IMG/VR virus record: IMGVR_UViG_3300021961_000450
Location: 1 to 28,970 of that record
Length of the DNA stretch: 28,970 bases
Source of the DNA: a virus
Reading direction: 5' to 3' (one strand)
The notes under the pieces are model-generated. The model searched no databases. It saw only the letters and a list, made by a program, of their open reading frames with translations, and was not told the DNA's origin. The translations under genes and the position numbers were made by a program. Positions 19,208-27,371 of the stretch are shown here, piece after piece (position 1 is the first letter of the stretch; each line of letters starts with the position of its first letter).

Positions 19208-19986
19208 TGGAAAAAGAATTAATTCTTCATCATCATCCTGGTTTGGGTGATCACTTTCTTTGTAATGGTATGGTTCATAACTATGCGGAAAGATATGAAA
19301 CAATCTATCTTCCTTGTAGAGAACGCTTTTTGAAGACCGTAGAGTGTCTTTATCAGGATCATCCAAATATTATTCCTAAAGCATTTGATAATGATTGGAA
19401 TGTTCTTGAAAGAGATGTTGCTTCTTGGGCTAAAGAATCGAAGATCCCATATCTAAAGATTGGATATGACAAAGTAATCTATACCTATCTTGAGAGAGAA
19501 CAGTGTCCTCCAAAATGGGTTGGTATTAATTTTGAAAGACAGTTCTATGAGCAGGCAGAAGTTCTTTACTCTGAGAGATATGAAAACTTCAAATTGCCCA
19601 AAGAAGTTGAAGGATCAAAAGATCTTTACGATAAAGTAGTTGGTGATGTAAAAGATTATATCCTTGTTCATGACAGTTCAAGTGAAAGTAACGGATATAG
19701 TTTTGATATGTTTGGGTGGAGGAATGGTCAAAACTCAGATTTGACAATTATCAAAATTCAAGATAACATTACAGATAACCTGCTACAGTGGATTGATATT
19801 ATCAGGAACGCAAAAGAAATACATGTTTCACCAAGTTCTGTATTTTGTTTAGTTGATTCTATTTGTAAAGAATTGAATTCTGATTTATATTTCCACGATT
19901 TAAGAGCCGATTGCGGTCTATTACTTGTAAACTCTCATCTGAATGATGATCGTTGGGTTGTTGTTGAATATGACGAAAAGATATGA
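19207..19986 (+). CDS. Putative glycosyltransferase-like protein, paralog 2
   Basis: A 259-residue tandem paralog of the gene before it, clearly related along its whole length: HHHPGLGDHFLCNGMVHNYA, TVECLYQDHPNII, NFERQFYEQAEVLYSERYENFKLP, IRNAKEIHVSPSSVFCLVDSICKEL. The start overlaps the previous stop by one base. Divergence is highest around residues 85-105. Duplicated transferases often add successive residues in one glycan chain, which I offer only as inference. Confidence 0.7.
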   Translation: MEKELILHHHPGLGDHFLCNGMVHNYAERYETIYLPCRERFLKTVECLYQDHPNIIPKAFDNDWNVLERDVASWAKESKIPYLKIGYDKVIYTYLEREQCPPKWVGINFERQFYEQAEVLYSERYENFKLPKEVEGSKDLYDKVVGDVKDYILVHDSSSESNGYSFDMFGWRNGQNSDLTIIKIQDNITDNLLQWIDIIRNAKEIHVSPSSVFCLVDSICKELNSDLYFHDLRADCGLLLVNSHLNDDRWVVVEYDEKI

Positions 19987-20606
19987 AAAACTATCATACA
20001 GATGAAAATGGAGTAATTCGACAAACTATTTGTAATCCAATTGGATATGATCAGAAGTATGTTGATGTCAGATATAATTCCTATGGAGAGTTGACAAATT
20101 ATATGTCCCATTTAAGACTGGGATATATTATTGGAACTCTTGGTTTTGTTCCAGATTCAATTCTTGATGTTGGATATGGAAATGGTAGTTTTCTAAAAAC
20201 AAGTAGTCAAATCATTCCAAATTGTTTTGGTCATGATGTCAGTGGGGTTGATCTGCCTGACAACATTACCATTGTTGACAGTTTGTTCTCTGGACACTAT
20301 GATGTAATTACATTTTTTGATTCACTTGAACATTTTGAAGACATCTACTTCTTGGATGAACTAGATTGCGATTACCTTTGTATCAGTGTTCCTTGGTGTC
20401 ATAACTTTGATGATGAATGGTTTGAGAATTGGAAGCATCGAAGGCCTGATGAGCACCTTTGGCATTTTAACGCAAAGGCATTAAGAAAGTTCGTAGAGTC
20501 TCAAAAGTACGAATACATCAACAGTACAAATGTGGAAGATTGTATTCGTAAAACAGAACACAACTATCCAAACATCCTAACTGCCATCTTTAAAAAAATA
20601 CGATGA
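19983..20606 (+). CDS. SAM-dependent methyltransferase, class I
   Basis: A 207-residue protein. Motif I is SILDVGYGNGSFLK (SAM binding), and the post-motif FFDSLEHFEDIYFLDEL corresponds to the xxxLEHxxD block of methyltransferase types 11 and 12. SVPWCHN and HLWHFNAKALRKFVES match the later H(l/w)xxFs/nxxxL segment. It probably methylates a sugar or a lipid-linked glycan given its neighbours. It starts and ends in ATGA overlaps. Confidence 0.82.
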   Translation: MKNYHTDENGVIRQTICNPIGYDQKYVDVRYNSYGELTNYMSHLRLGYIIGTLGFVPDSILDVGYGNGSFLKTSSQIIPNCFGHDVSGVDLPDNITIVDSLFSGHYDVITFFDSLEHFEDIYFLDELDCDYLCISVPWCHNFDDEWFENWKHRRPDEHLWHFNAKALRKFVESQKYEYINSTNVEDCIRKTEHNYPNILTAIFKKIR

Positions 20607-21481
20607 AAAAAATTGCGATATCAACTTGGTGTACGGATGACTATCAGGAGTTTCTTCGCCCAGATTACTTAAAAAAACTAGTCAATCACTTTCATCCAGA
20701 AATTGATTTTCATGTTGTAGGTTCTGAACAGACCGAAGAGATTAAAAAGGAAAACCCTTGGTTATCTAAAGATACTGTTCGATTTGCTGACTGGATGATG
20801 GCCGTATCATGTCTTCCTTTTGTAGAAGACTATGATATGGTTATTCATATGGATGCTGATTCCATTTGTGTTGGTAGTCTTGATCGTGTTATTAATTCTG
20901 AAGCAGAACTTATTGGAGTCAGAAATAATAATCCATATGGAAGAGCGGGATCAGCAAATCCATGCGTAAGTCCTTTCTATCCACCTTATGGTGATGGTGG
21001 AATGATTGGTGTAAACCAGTTTCTTAATGCTGGATTTGTTGCTTCAAACGATAAACAGTTCTGGTATGAATGGAGAGACTTTAATAAATTTGTTGCCGAA
21101 CAAAGTGATGGTAGAACATTTACTTACCAACCTTGGCCAATGATCCGCAATGAGCAAGACACTTGGAATCACATTTTTCATGCCAAAGATAAGTACACTA
21201 GTGAAATTGTTGATGATGATGGAAGTGGTGTAACTTATGGTGTAATAAATCAATGGGGTCAACAAGAACATTGTGAGAGTTGGAAAGAACTTTATGTAAA
21301 AGATAATGAGGTGTTCATTGATCATCCATTTACAAAACAACCACTTAGAACCAGTGTCCTTCATGCTGCTGGCGTTGGGACTATGGAAACAATCAAAGAA
21401 TATGGTAACCAATATCAGTGGTTATATGGTATAATTAAACCTGAAGTTGCCGAGTACATTAAATCAATCATTGGAGAATAA
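20603..21481 (+). CDS. GT-A glycosyltransferase, GT8-like
   Basis: A 292-residue protein. MVIHMDADSICVGSLDRVI contains the DxD metal and nucleotide-sugar motif (MDADS) in the context found in glycogenin- and LgtC-type GT8 enzymes. FLNAGFVAS corresponds to the (x)FNAGxxxx block after it, and NEQDTWNHIF to the later (D/E)QD motif. The N-terminus (MKKIAISTWCTDDYQEFLRP) is the first strand of the fold, with no signal peptide. Donor and acceptor are not readable. Confidence 0.8.
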   Translation: MKKIAISTWCTDDYQEFLRPDYLKKLVNHFHPEIDFHVVGSEQTEEIKKENPWLSKDTVRFADWMMAVSCLPFVEDYDMVIHMDADSICVGSLDRVINSEAELIGVRNNNPYGRAGSANPCVSPFYPPYGDGGMIGVNQFLNAGFVASNDKQFWYEWRDFNKFVAEQSDGRTFTYQPWPMIRNEQDTWNHIFHAKDKYTSEIVDDDGSGVTYGVINQWGQQEHCESWKELYVKDNEVFIDHPFTKQPLRTSVLHAAGVGTMETIKEYGNQYQWLYGIIKPEVAEYIKSIIGE

Positions 21482-21482
21482 A

Positions 21483-22190
21483 ATGTCAGTTATTTTAAAT
21501 ACTATTAAAGGTCTTGAGTCATACGATCTCTCTAAATCTGAAAAATTTATGGAGCATCATAATACTCCTCACTCTAAAACTCAGGCCATTCTTGATCAAT
21601 TTCAAAACAACTTCTATGAGTTTTTGGAAGATAATGAAGACATCGTAGCAGTTGATCTTGGAGCAAACATTGGACTATTCTCCATCTATCTTAGTTCTAT
21701 CTGTAAAGAAGTTTATGGACTAGAACCAACTCCTTCTCACTTTGAGATTATGGAAGATCTCATCGACAAATTGGAAATTAAAAACATTTTTCCAACTCAA
21801 GCAGCAGTTCACATTGAGAATGGAGAAAGTGAGTTCCAACTCAACAGCAGCAATTCAACGATGAATTCGTTCTTTAGGCATGGTATTGATCCAGGCGGAA
21901 CGGAAAGTGTTATGGTGCCCACGGTTAAGTTGGCAGACTTCATCAAGAATACTGTGAAGAAGAGAGTCAACTTTGTCAAAATGGATATCGAAGGTTTTGA
22001 GAATGTTGTTGTTAATGACGACACCTTTGATGAGGCTATTAAAGAGATTGATGCCATCTATGTCGAAGTTCATGACTTTGATGGTACTGGAAAAATGACA
22101 GAAAATGTGAAGCGTATTACTAAGAAGTTGAACAGTCTTGGCAAAAAGACTATGCAACTTACTGACGATGGAGTTCTCGCATATGACTGA
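21483..22190 (+). CDS. FkbM-family methyltransferase
   Basis: A 235-residue protein from ATG 21483; an in-frame start at 21447 would overlap the previous gene and is less likely. VAVDLGANIGLFSIYLSS is the FkbM motif I, VYGLEPTPSHF the acidic motif II, and VNFVKMDIEGFENVVV the diagnostic KxDIEGxE block. FkbM enzymes O-methylate sugars and small molecules. With the enzyme at 19983 this makes two methyltransferases in the locus. Confidence 0.88.
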   Translation: MSVILNTIKGLESYDLSKSEKFMEHHNTPHSKTQAILDQFQNNFYEFLEDNEDIVAVDLGANIGLFSIYLSSICKEVYGLEPTPSHFEIMEDLIDKLEIKNIFPTQAAVHIENGESEFQLNSSNSTMNSFFRHGIDPGGTESVMVPTVKLADFIKNTVKKRVNFVKMDIEGFENVVVNDDTFDEAIKEIDAIYVEVHDFDGTGKMTENVKRITKKLNSLGKKTMQLTDDGVLAYD

Positions 22191-22806
22191 CAAGAAACTC
22201 ACTCGTAGACTTCTTGACATTTGCTACGAAAATAAACTTCATCATCTTGGAAGTTATTTTTCATGTCTTCATATCATTGATGACATTTACAAAAACAAGA
22301 ATGAAAATGATATTTTTATCTTGTCAAATGGACATGCTGTTGTAGCATTGTATGTTGTACTTGAAAAGTACTATGGATTGGATGCTCAAAAACTTCTTGA
22401 AAAGTATGGAGAACATCCAAAGCGCAATGAGTTAGATCACATTCATTGCTCTACAGGAAGTCTGGGTATGGGAATTTGTGTTGCCGTTGGTAGAGCTGTT
22501 GGTAATCCAGATCGTCATGTTTACTGTATGGTTTCTGATGGCGAAAGCAATGAGGGATCTGTGTGGGAAGCATTGAGGTTTATCAATGATCATCATGTGA
22601 AGAACATTACCATTCATGTAAATGCTAATGGTTGGGCAGCATATGATCCAGTTGATACGATTCTTCTTGAAGGTCGTATGAAGGCATTTCTTCCCAGAGT
22701 CAAATTCCATCACACGACAGTTGATCAATTTGGTCTTGATGGAATTCATGCTCACTATTCCAATTTCAGTAAAGAACAATATGAGGAGGCTATCGCATCA
22801 TTATGA
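22183..22806 (+). CDS. Transketolase-like N-terminal (PP-domain) subunit
   Basis: A 207-residue protein from ATG 22183, overlapping the previous stop. HHLGSYFSCLHIIDDIY, IFILSNGHAVVALYVVL and DHIHCSTGSLGMGICVAVG follow the transketolase N-terminal half. MVSDGESNEGSVWEALRFINDHHVKNITIHVNANG is the TPP pyrophosphate and Mg motif (GDG...N; here SDG). The partner gene follows with an ATGA overlap. A two-subunit form is known in bacteria and archaea. It could provide sedoheptulose 7-phosphate for a heptose, or act in another TPP-dependent carbon transfer. Confidence 0.85.
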   Translation: MTDKKLTRRLLDICYENKLHHLGSYFSCLHIIDDIYKNKNENDIFILSNGHAVVALYVVLEKYYGLDAQKLLEKYGEHPKRNELDHIHCSTGSLGMGICVAVGRAVGNPDRHVYCMVSDGESNEGSVWEALRFINDHHVKNITIHVNANGWAAYDPVDTILLEGRMKAFLPRVKFHHTTVDQFGLDGIHAHYSNFSKEQYEEAIASL

Positions 22807-23273
22807 GACGCAGATTTCAAGAACTTCTAACCGAAGAAATGCGAAAGAACGAAAATATTGTTCTTTTAGTTGGCGATGTTGGATACAAAGTTTTCGATCA
22901 TCTTCGCGAAGATTATCCAAACCGAGTTATTAATCCTGGAGCAGCAGAGCAGTTGATGATTGGTATGGGAGTAGGTCTTGCTATGGAAGGTAAGATTCCT
23001 GTTTGCTATTCAATTACTCCATTTGTATTGTATCGTCCATTTGAGTTTATTAGAAACTATCTTCATTACGAACAGATCCCTGTCAAACTAGTTGGCAGTG
23101 GTCGTAATGATGACTATGGACCTTGTGGATTCTCCCACTATGCTTGCGAAGACATGAAAGTTCTAGATGCTCTTTCTGGAATCGAAGTGTTTAGACCAGA
23201 GTCGAAAGAAGAAGTTGATATTGAAAAATTCTTGTATTCGGGGAAACCTTCGTACATTAATCTTAGACGATGA
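22803..23273 (+). CDS. Transketolase-like C-terminal (Pyr-domain) subunit, short
   Basis: A 156-residue protein. MRRRFQELLTEEMRKNENIV and LLVGDVGYKVF begin the pyrimidine-binding domain; NPGAAEQLMIGMGVGLAMEGKIPVCYSITPFVLYRPFEFIRN carries the catalytic Glu of the xxAEQ motif. It is about half the usual partner length: the third (C-terminal) transketolase domain is absent and the frame ends cleanly at SYINLRR, so this does not look like a frameshift. The reaction may therefore differ from classical transketolase. Confidence 0.82.
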   Translation: MRRRFQELLTEEMRKNENIVLLVGDVGYKVFDHLREDYPNRVINPGAAEQLMIGMGVGLAMEGKIPVCYSITPFVLYRPFEFIRNYLHYEQIPVKLVGSGRNDDYGPCGFSHYACEDMKVLDALSGIEVFRPESKEEVDIEKFLYSGKPSYINLRR

Positions 23274-24079
23274 AAATTTTATTTACAGGCCATCGCGGTA
23301 ACTTAGGAAAAGAACTTATTCCTTTATTGAGTCAAGATCATGATGTTGAGTGTCATAGTCTTGACTATTCAAATGCTGATGAAGTGAATTCTTTTTTCAA
23401 AAACCAAAAGATTGATTTTATCATTCATGCGGCTATTCGTGGTGGTCGTCGTGTTCGTGCTGACATCTCAGATGACTTTTTCAATAACATGATGATGTTT
23501 GAAAATTTGTCGGCACAAGAAATTCCAATGATCAATTTTTGTAGTGGTGCTTCATATGGCCGCCAAGACAATATTATTGATGTCTCGGAAAAAGATTTCG
23601 GTCGTAAAGTTCCCCCAGACTATTATGGATTTGCGAAGTATTTGATTACGCATCGATGCCGTCAATTGGATCATGTTTATAATTTAAGATTCTTCAATGT
23701 CTTTGGAGCACAATCTCCAAAGAATATGTTTACAACTGCCAATATTCTCAACTATATTAATAAGCGCGAGATTGTTGTTTTTAAGGATAGGTTTATGGAC
23801 TTCTTTGGCGTTCTTGATGCCAAAAAGGTAATTGATTTATATCTTACTTGCGACATTAATTTGCCAAAGGAACTTAATCTTGTGTATAATAGCAACATAC
23901 TTTTATCTGAAGTTGCTAAAATGATTAATAACCTTTCAGATTATGAAGTTCCAATTGATATTTTAGAAGAAGGTCGCGAAAAGTCTTATAGTGGATCAAG
24001 TCTGTATCTTGACAAGTTGGGACTTGAACTTGATGGATTGGAAAAATCTCTCAGATATGTTTATGAAAGTCTTCGTTAA
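23270..24079 (+). CDS. NAD(P)-dependent sugar epimerase/reductase (SDR family)
   Basis: A 269-residue extended SDR. The Rossmann motif is TGHRGNLG; INFCSGASYGR and YYGFAKYL give the Ser and Tyr-xxx-Lys catalytic set. LRFFNVFGAQSP is the conserved RxxNxxGP-type block. The small size and DFIIHAAIRGG resemble GDP-fucose synthase or dTDP-rhamnose reductase relatives. It may set sugar stereochemistry after nucleotide activation, or reduce a keto-sugar. It overlaps the transketolase subunit and, by 17 bases, the nucleotidyltransferase. Confidence 0.82.
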   Translation: MKILFTGHRGNLGKELIPLLSQDHDVECHSLDYSNADEVNSFFKNQKIDFIIHAAIRGGRRVRADISDDFFNNMMMFENLSAQEIPMINFCSGASYGRQDNIIDVSEKDFGRKVPPDYYGFAKYLITHRCRQLDHVYNLRFFNVFGAQSPKNMFTTANILNYINKREIVVFKDRFMDFFGVLDAKKVIDLYLTCDINLPKELNLVYNSNILLSEVAKMINNLSDYEVPIDILEEGREKSYSGSSLYLDKLGLELDGLEKSLRYVYESLR

Positions 24080-24458
24080 TGGTTGCTTTGATGTCTTACA
24101 TCGTGGCCACTTTGAATTGATTCAATATGCCAGTAGTTTGGGACAACTTTCTGTTGCCCTAGATACTGATGAAAAAGTATCAAAGGATAAAGGTCCAGAT
24201 AGGCCAATCTATCCTCTAAGGGATAGAGTTTATCAGATGTGTTGTATCAAAGGTGTTGATGTCGTTTATACATTTAACACAAAAGAAGAACTGGAAAAAT
24301 TAGTTGAAAGTATTAGTCCAGATATAATGATTGTTGGTTCTGATTGGAAAGGTAAAGAAGTTGTAGGTTCTCAGTATGCAAAAGAAGTCAGATTCTTTGA
24401 TAGGATCAAAGATTACTCCACTACAAAAACAATTCAAGGTTCTTCTTATCGGGGATAG
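24063..24458 (+). CDS. HldE C-terminal-like sugar-phosphate nucleotidyltransferase
   Basis: A 131-residue protein from ATG 24063. FVNGCFDVLHRGHFELI has the HxGH motif (H13, H16). RPIYPLRDRVYQMCCIKGVD, PDIMIVGSDWKGKEVVGS and DYSTTKTIQ follow the heptose 1-phosphate adenylyltransferase half of E. coli HldE block by block (RPVNPLEQR, GGDYKPEEIAGS, GCSTTNII). Glycerol-3-phosphate cytidylyltransferase relatives are the alternative. In E. coli the kinase comes first in one fused protein; here the transferase is first and separate. It overlaps the kinase gene by 83 bases. Confidence 0.85.
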   Translation: MKVFVNGCFDVLHRGHFELIQYASSLGQLSVALDTDEKVSKDKGPDRPIYPLRDRVYQMCCIKGVDVVYTFNTKEELEKLVESISPDIMIVGSDWKGKEVVGSQYAKEVRFFDRIKDYSTTKTIQGSSYRG

Positions 24459-25173
24459 TTGTGTAGACCAGTATATCTACGGAACCTGCGACAGAATTAA
24501 TCCAGAGGCTCCTGTTCCTATTCTCAAGTATGCGAGGCAGGAGCAGGTTGATGGTATGGCATGGAATGTTAGAAATAATTTACAGGCATTTGGGTTAGAT
24601 GTTACTACAATTACGCAAGAAGAAAATATTCTTAAGACTAGATTTATTGATGAGCGATATAGTCAGCAGATATTGAGAGTAGATACTGAAGCAGAGATCA
24701 AACCTCTAGGGTATGATCTTCCGCAAGAGAAATTCAATGCCCTTGTCATATCGGATTATGACAAGGGATTTGTCACATCCAAAAGATTATTTGAATTGGT
24801 GGAATGGTTTGAAGGCCCTATCTTTATTGATAGTAAAAAGACATGTCTTCCAGTAGACCATGCTTTCATTAAGATCAATAATTATGAGTATGAAAAACTA
24901 GAGCAGAAGGATCATCCCAATTTAATCGTGACTCAAGGATCGAAAGGTGCTCTGTACCAAGGCACACTATATCCAGGGGAAAAAGTAAGTACCTATGATG
25001 TGTGTGGCGCTGGCGACACTTTCTTGTCTTCTTTAGTTTACTTTTATCTGTTGTATGGTAGAATAGAAGACGCTATACCATACGCAAATAAAGCAGCTTC
25101 AATTGCTGTTTCAAATTTTGGAACTTATGTATTGACTAAAGAGGATATTGATGAGATACGTCGTAGACATTGA
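24376..25173 (+). CDS. HldE kinase-like PfkB-family sugar kinase
   Basis: A 265-residue protein. KVLLIGDSCVDQYIYG, RINPEAPVPILKY, KTRFIDERYSQQILRVDTE and ALVISDYDKG follow the heptose 7-phosphate kinase domain of HldE. DVCGAGDTFLSS has the catalytic Asp and anion hole (GAGD). The normal GGAANVA motif has become DGMAWNVRNN, and the enzyme is about 50 residues shorter than the E. coli domain, so substrate handling may differ. ATG 24376 is the only upstream ATG, but TTG 24400 is possible; neither has a ribosome binding site, so coupling to the previous gene is likely. Confidence 0.85.
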   Translation: MQKKSDSLIGSKITPLQKQFKVLLIGDSCVDQYIYGTCDRINPEAPVPILKYARQEQVDGMAWNVRNNLQAFGLDVTTITQEENILKTRFIDERYSQQILRVDTEAEIKPLGYDLPQEKFNALVISDYDKGFVTSKRLFELVEWFEGPIFIDSKKTCLPVDHAFIKINNYEYEKLEQKDHPNLIVTQGSKGALYQGTLYPGEKVSTYDVCGAGDTFLSSLVYFYLLYGRIEDAIPYANKAASIAVSNFGTYVLTKEDIDEIRRRH

Positions 25174-25486
25174 TGGTACTATTTGTTATCCTGGGCAAGG
25201 TGATAAACAATATACCCATGCAACCCCAAGATGGGATAGAATACGAGTAATAAATAAGTTATATGACGAGGAAAATTATATCGTTTACTTGACCGCCAGG
25301 GGTATGGGTAGACATAAAAATTCTCGCATGTTAGCTTATAAAGAATTTTATGAATTTACATACGACCAGTTAAAAAAGTGGGGATGTAAATTTCACGAAC
25401 TTCATATGGGCAAACCATCAGGTGATTACTACATTGACGACAAGGGGGTACACTCCGATGACTTCTTCGGAAATGAATTCAATTAA
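25151..25486 (+). CDS. HAD phosphatase, BcbF/EcbF-like
   Basis: A 111-residue protein from ATG 25151 (TTG 25148 possible). VVDIDGTICYPGQGD is HAD motif I with the nucleophile and acid Asp; VYLTARGMGRHKNSRM is motif II; HMGKPSGDYYIDDKGV supplies the motif III Lys and motif IV Asp pair. This order and size match capsule-biosynthesis phosphatases of the BcbF/EcbF type. In a heptose route it could take the GmhB step (removal of the 7-phosphate), which is inference from context. It overlaps the kinase by 23 bases. Confidence 0.8.
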   Translation: MRYVVDIDGTICYPGQGDKQYTHATPRWDRIRVINKLYDEENYIVYLTARGMGRHKNSRMLAYKEFYEFTYDQLKKWGCKFHELHMGKPSGDYYIDDKGVHSDDFFGNEFN

Positions 25487-25823
25487 ACATGTTCCTAAAG
25501 GATGGGGATATGAGAAGTGGATTGTAAATACTGAAGATTATTGTGGTAAACTTCTTTTCTTTGAGGAAGGGAAAAAATGCTCTTGGCATTATCACAAACT
25601 TAAGGATGAAACTTTTTATCTTCAAAGTGGTCAAATGTATTTGACTTATGGAGATTCTGATGATATAACAAAGGCAAACACTATTGTCCTTGGACAAGGA
25701 GATAAGTTTCATATCTACAGAGGCCTTAGACATCAAATGCAGGCCGTCACAGATGTAGAACTTTTTGAATTTTCAACACAACATTTTGACGAAGATAGTT
25801 ATCGCGTAATTAAGGGAGACTGA
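25458..25823 (+). CDS. Cupin-fold sugar isomerase-like protein
   Basis: A 121-residue single-domain cupin. KKCSWHYHKLKDETFYLQSG has the HxHxxxxExxxxxxG metal motif (His, His, Glu), and GDKFHIYRGLRHQMQA the second motif with its His. Such small cupins act as mannose-6-phosphate or related sugar isomerases or epimerases in capsule loci. The start may be ATG 25458 or 25473 (MNSIKHVPKGWG); both overlap the phosphatase gene. A role as the missing isomerase is possible but unproven. Confidence 0.8.
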   Translation: MTSSEMNSIKHVPKGWGYEKWIVNTEDYCGKLLFFEEGKKCSWHYHKLKDETFYLQSGQMYLTYGDSDDITKANTIVLGQGDKFHIYRGLRHQMQAVTDVELFEFSTQHFDEDSYRVIKGD

Positions 25824-25824
25824 A

Positions 25825-27369
25825 ATGAGTTTTGATATTAAATTGATGGAAGGGAACCATCGAGGTTTCCTTTCCAACTTTATTACAATTTTGACTAGTT
25901 TTAGAGCACTTGAAGCTAGAGGAGTTGATCTGAATAAAGTCTGCGTTGATCCTTCAATGTTTATGCTTTATGGCAATCCAAGTAATTGGTTTGATCACAC
26001 TAAAGTATCCTCAGATGCCACAAAAGCAGAAAACACTCAAGAACTATTTGATTGTAACTATCCCTGGGGTTCTTTTAGAGATTTTGATTTAAACAAATAT
26101 CGTCAATACATTCCCTTCAATGCTAGGATGCAGGGAATTCTTGATGCTATTCCGGCAGATAAGTATCAAAATTGTTTAGGCATTCATTATCGTGGAACTG
26201 ATGGTGTTGGTCATACTGAGTTTGTTGCTGTAGAAAAATATCTAAAAGCAGCAGAGGAAGAACTCTCTTCTGGTGAATATGATGGTATTTTCTTGGCCAC
26301 AGATCAGAGTAACATCATTGATATTTTCAAACAAAAGTTTGAGGGTGTTGCGATCTATCACTATGATCATCAGAGAACGATGAGTAGTGCTGGACTCCAT
26401 TATTCCATCCAGGCACAACCAAACAGTCCTGAGAGGGTTCTGGCTGGGGATGAGGTTTTGATTGATGCTACCACACTGTCTTTGTGTAAGACGATGATTG
26501 GAAAGTCTTCTAACATTACCAATTACGCAAGAATCTTAAATCCTTTCCTGGAAACTCTGTATCAAGATTTGGATACGAGTAATGATCATGGAGACCATGC
26601 CGACTTTAATGAGCATGGATATATTGAAAGGTTTCCTCAAATACGAATCAAAGATATTCAACCATTCATCTTCAACTGGAGGGGTCAGTTTGAGAAGTCT
26701 TGTGCTATTGAAGATTCGCTGAAAGCAATCTTTGGTGAAGTGACAGTCATCAATAGTGATGAAGAGAACACTCGCGATGGTTGGATTGATCTTGGAGATG
26801 AAGCCTACTTCACTATGCAGTTCCGTAAGGCTTTGGACCTTCTAAAACCAGAAAAGAAAGTCCTGATGCATTGTCAAGGAGATACTGTTTTTGATAATTA
26901 CGAAGAACTTGTAAAGGATGCTAGAAAGTATTACAACCTCTATGAATGGGGTGTGTATGCTCCAGATGTAACAAATGTGTGGTATACCCCAGAGCATACT
27001 GATATTGAAGGTATTCAATCTGAGGATGAAAATATCAAGATGGTTGCCTGTACTGACGAGACCGTTTGGTTTGTTCACAGAGACATCATCGATGAATATT
27101 ATGCTAGAGGCTTGCCAGAAGTCATGACTCATGAACGCATGAAGATGGGATGGGGATGGGACCTTGTGATGAATGGTATTTCCTTCTTGAAAGGTAGACC
27201 AGTCATTCGCGACTATGCTCATCAGATTCAACATGCTCAAGGAACTAATTACAATAAAGATTCTGCTGGCCAAGAAATGGCAGGTCTTTGGAACAGTCTT
27301 CAAGATGACTTGAAAGAATGTATTTCTTACATTAAAGGTGATAGAGAACAACTTACTAAGTATTTTTGA
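25825..27369 (+). CDS. Two-domain glycosyltransferase, fucosyltransferase-like N-terminal half
   Basis: A 514-residue protein. Residues 118-126 (LGIHYRGTD) and IFLATDQSNIIDIFKQKF (155-172), then MSSAGLHYS (186-194) and LCKTMIGKSSNITNYARIL, match the order of motifs in FUT8-type alpha-1,6-fucosyltransferases. From about residue 270 a second domain begins (FIFNWRGQFEKSCAIEDSL, VTVINSDEENT, VLMHCQGDTVFDNY), which resembles a GT-A fold glycosyltransferase without a clear DxD. The fusion implies two successive transfers or a transferase with a binding domain. The gene at 17578 shares the first-domain motifs. Confidence 0.75.
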   Translation: MSFDIKLMEGNHRGFLSNFITILTSFRALEARGVDLNKVCVDPSMFMLYGNPSNWFDHTKVSSDATKAENTQELFDCNYPWGSFRDFDLNKYRQYIPFNARMQGILDAIPADKYQNCLGIHYRGTDGVGHTEFVAVEKYLKAAEEELSSGEYDGIFLATDQSNIIDIFKQKFEGVAIYHYDHQRTMSSAGLHYSIQAQPNSPERVLAGDEVLIDATTLSLCKTMIGKSSNITNYARILNPFLETLYQDLDTSNDHGDHADFNEHGYIERFPQIRIKDIQPFIFNWRGQFEKSCAIEDSLKAIFGEVTVINSDEENTRDGWIDLGDEAYFTMQFRKALDLLKPEKKVLMHCQGDTVFDNYEELVKDARKYYNLYEWGVYAPDVTNVWYTPEHTDIEGIQSEDENIKMVACTDETVWFVHRDIIDEYYARGLPEVMTHERMKMGWGWDLVMNGISFLKGRPVIRDYAHQIQHAQGTNYNKDSAGQEMAGLWNSLQDDLKECISYIKGDREQLTKYF

Positions 27370-27371
27370 TA

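Noticed and set aside
22803-23273. Transketolase subunit truncated by a frameshift
   Set aside because: The following bases encode a complete SDR starting at ATGA, with no remnant of the third domain in any frame.
24376-24458. Programmed frameshift joining the nucleotidyltransferase and kinase into one HldE-like chain
   Set aside because: A +1 shift would be needed, no recognised +1 site is present, and both domains are complete in their own frames, so overlap with coupling is simpler.
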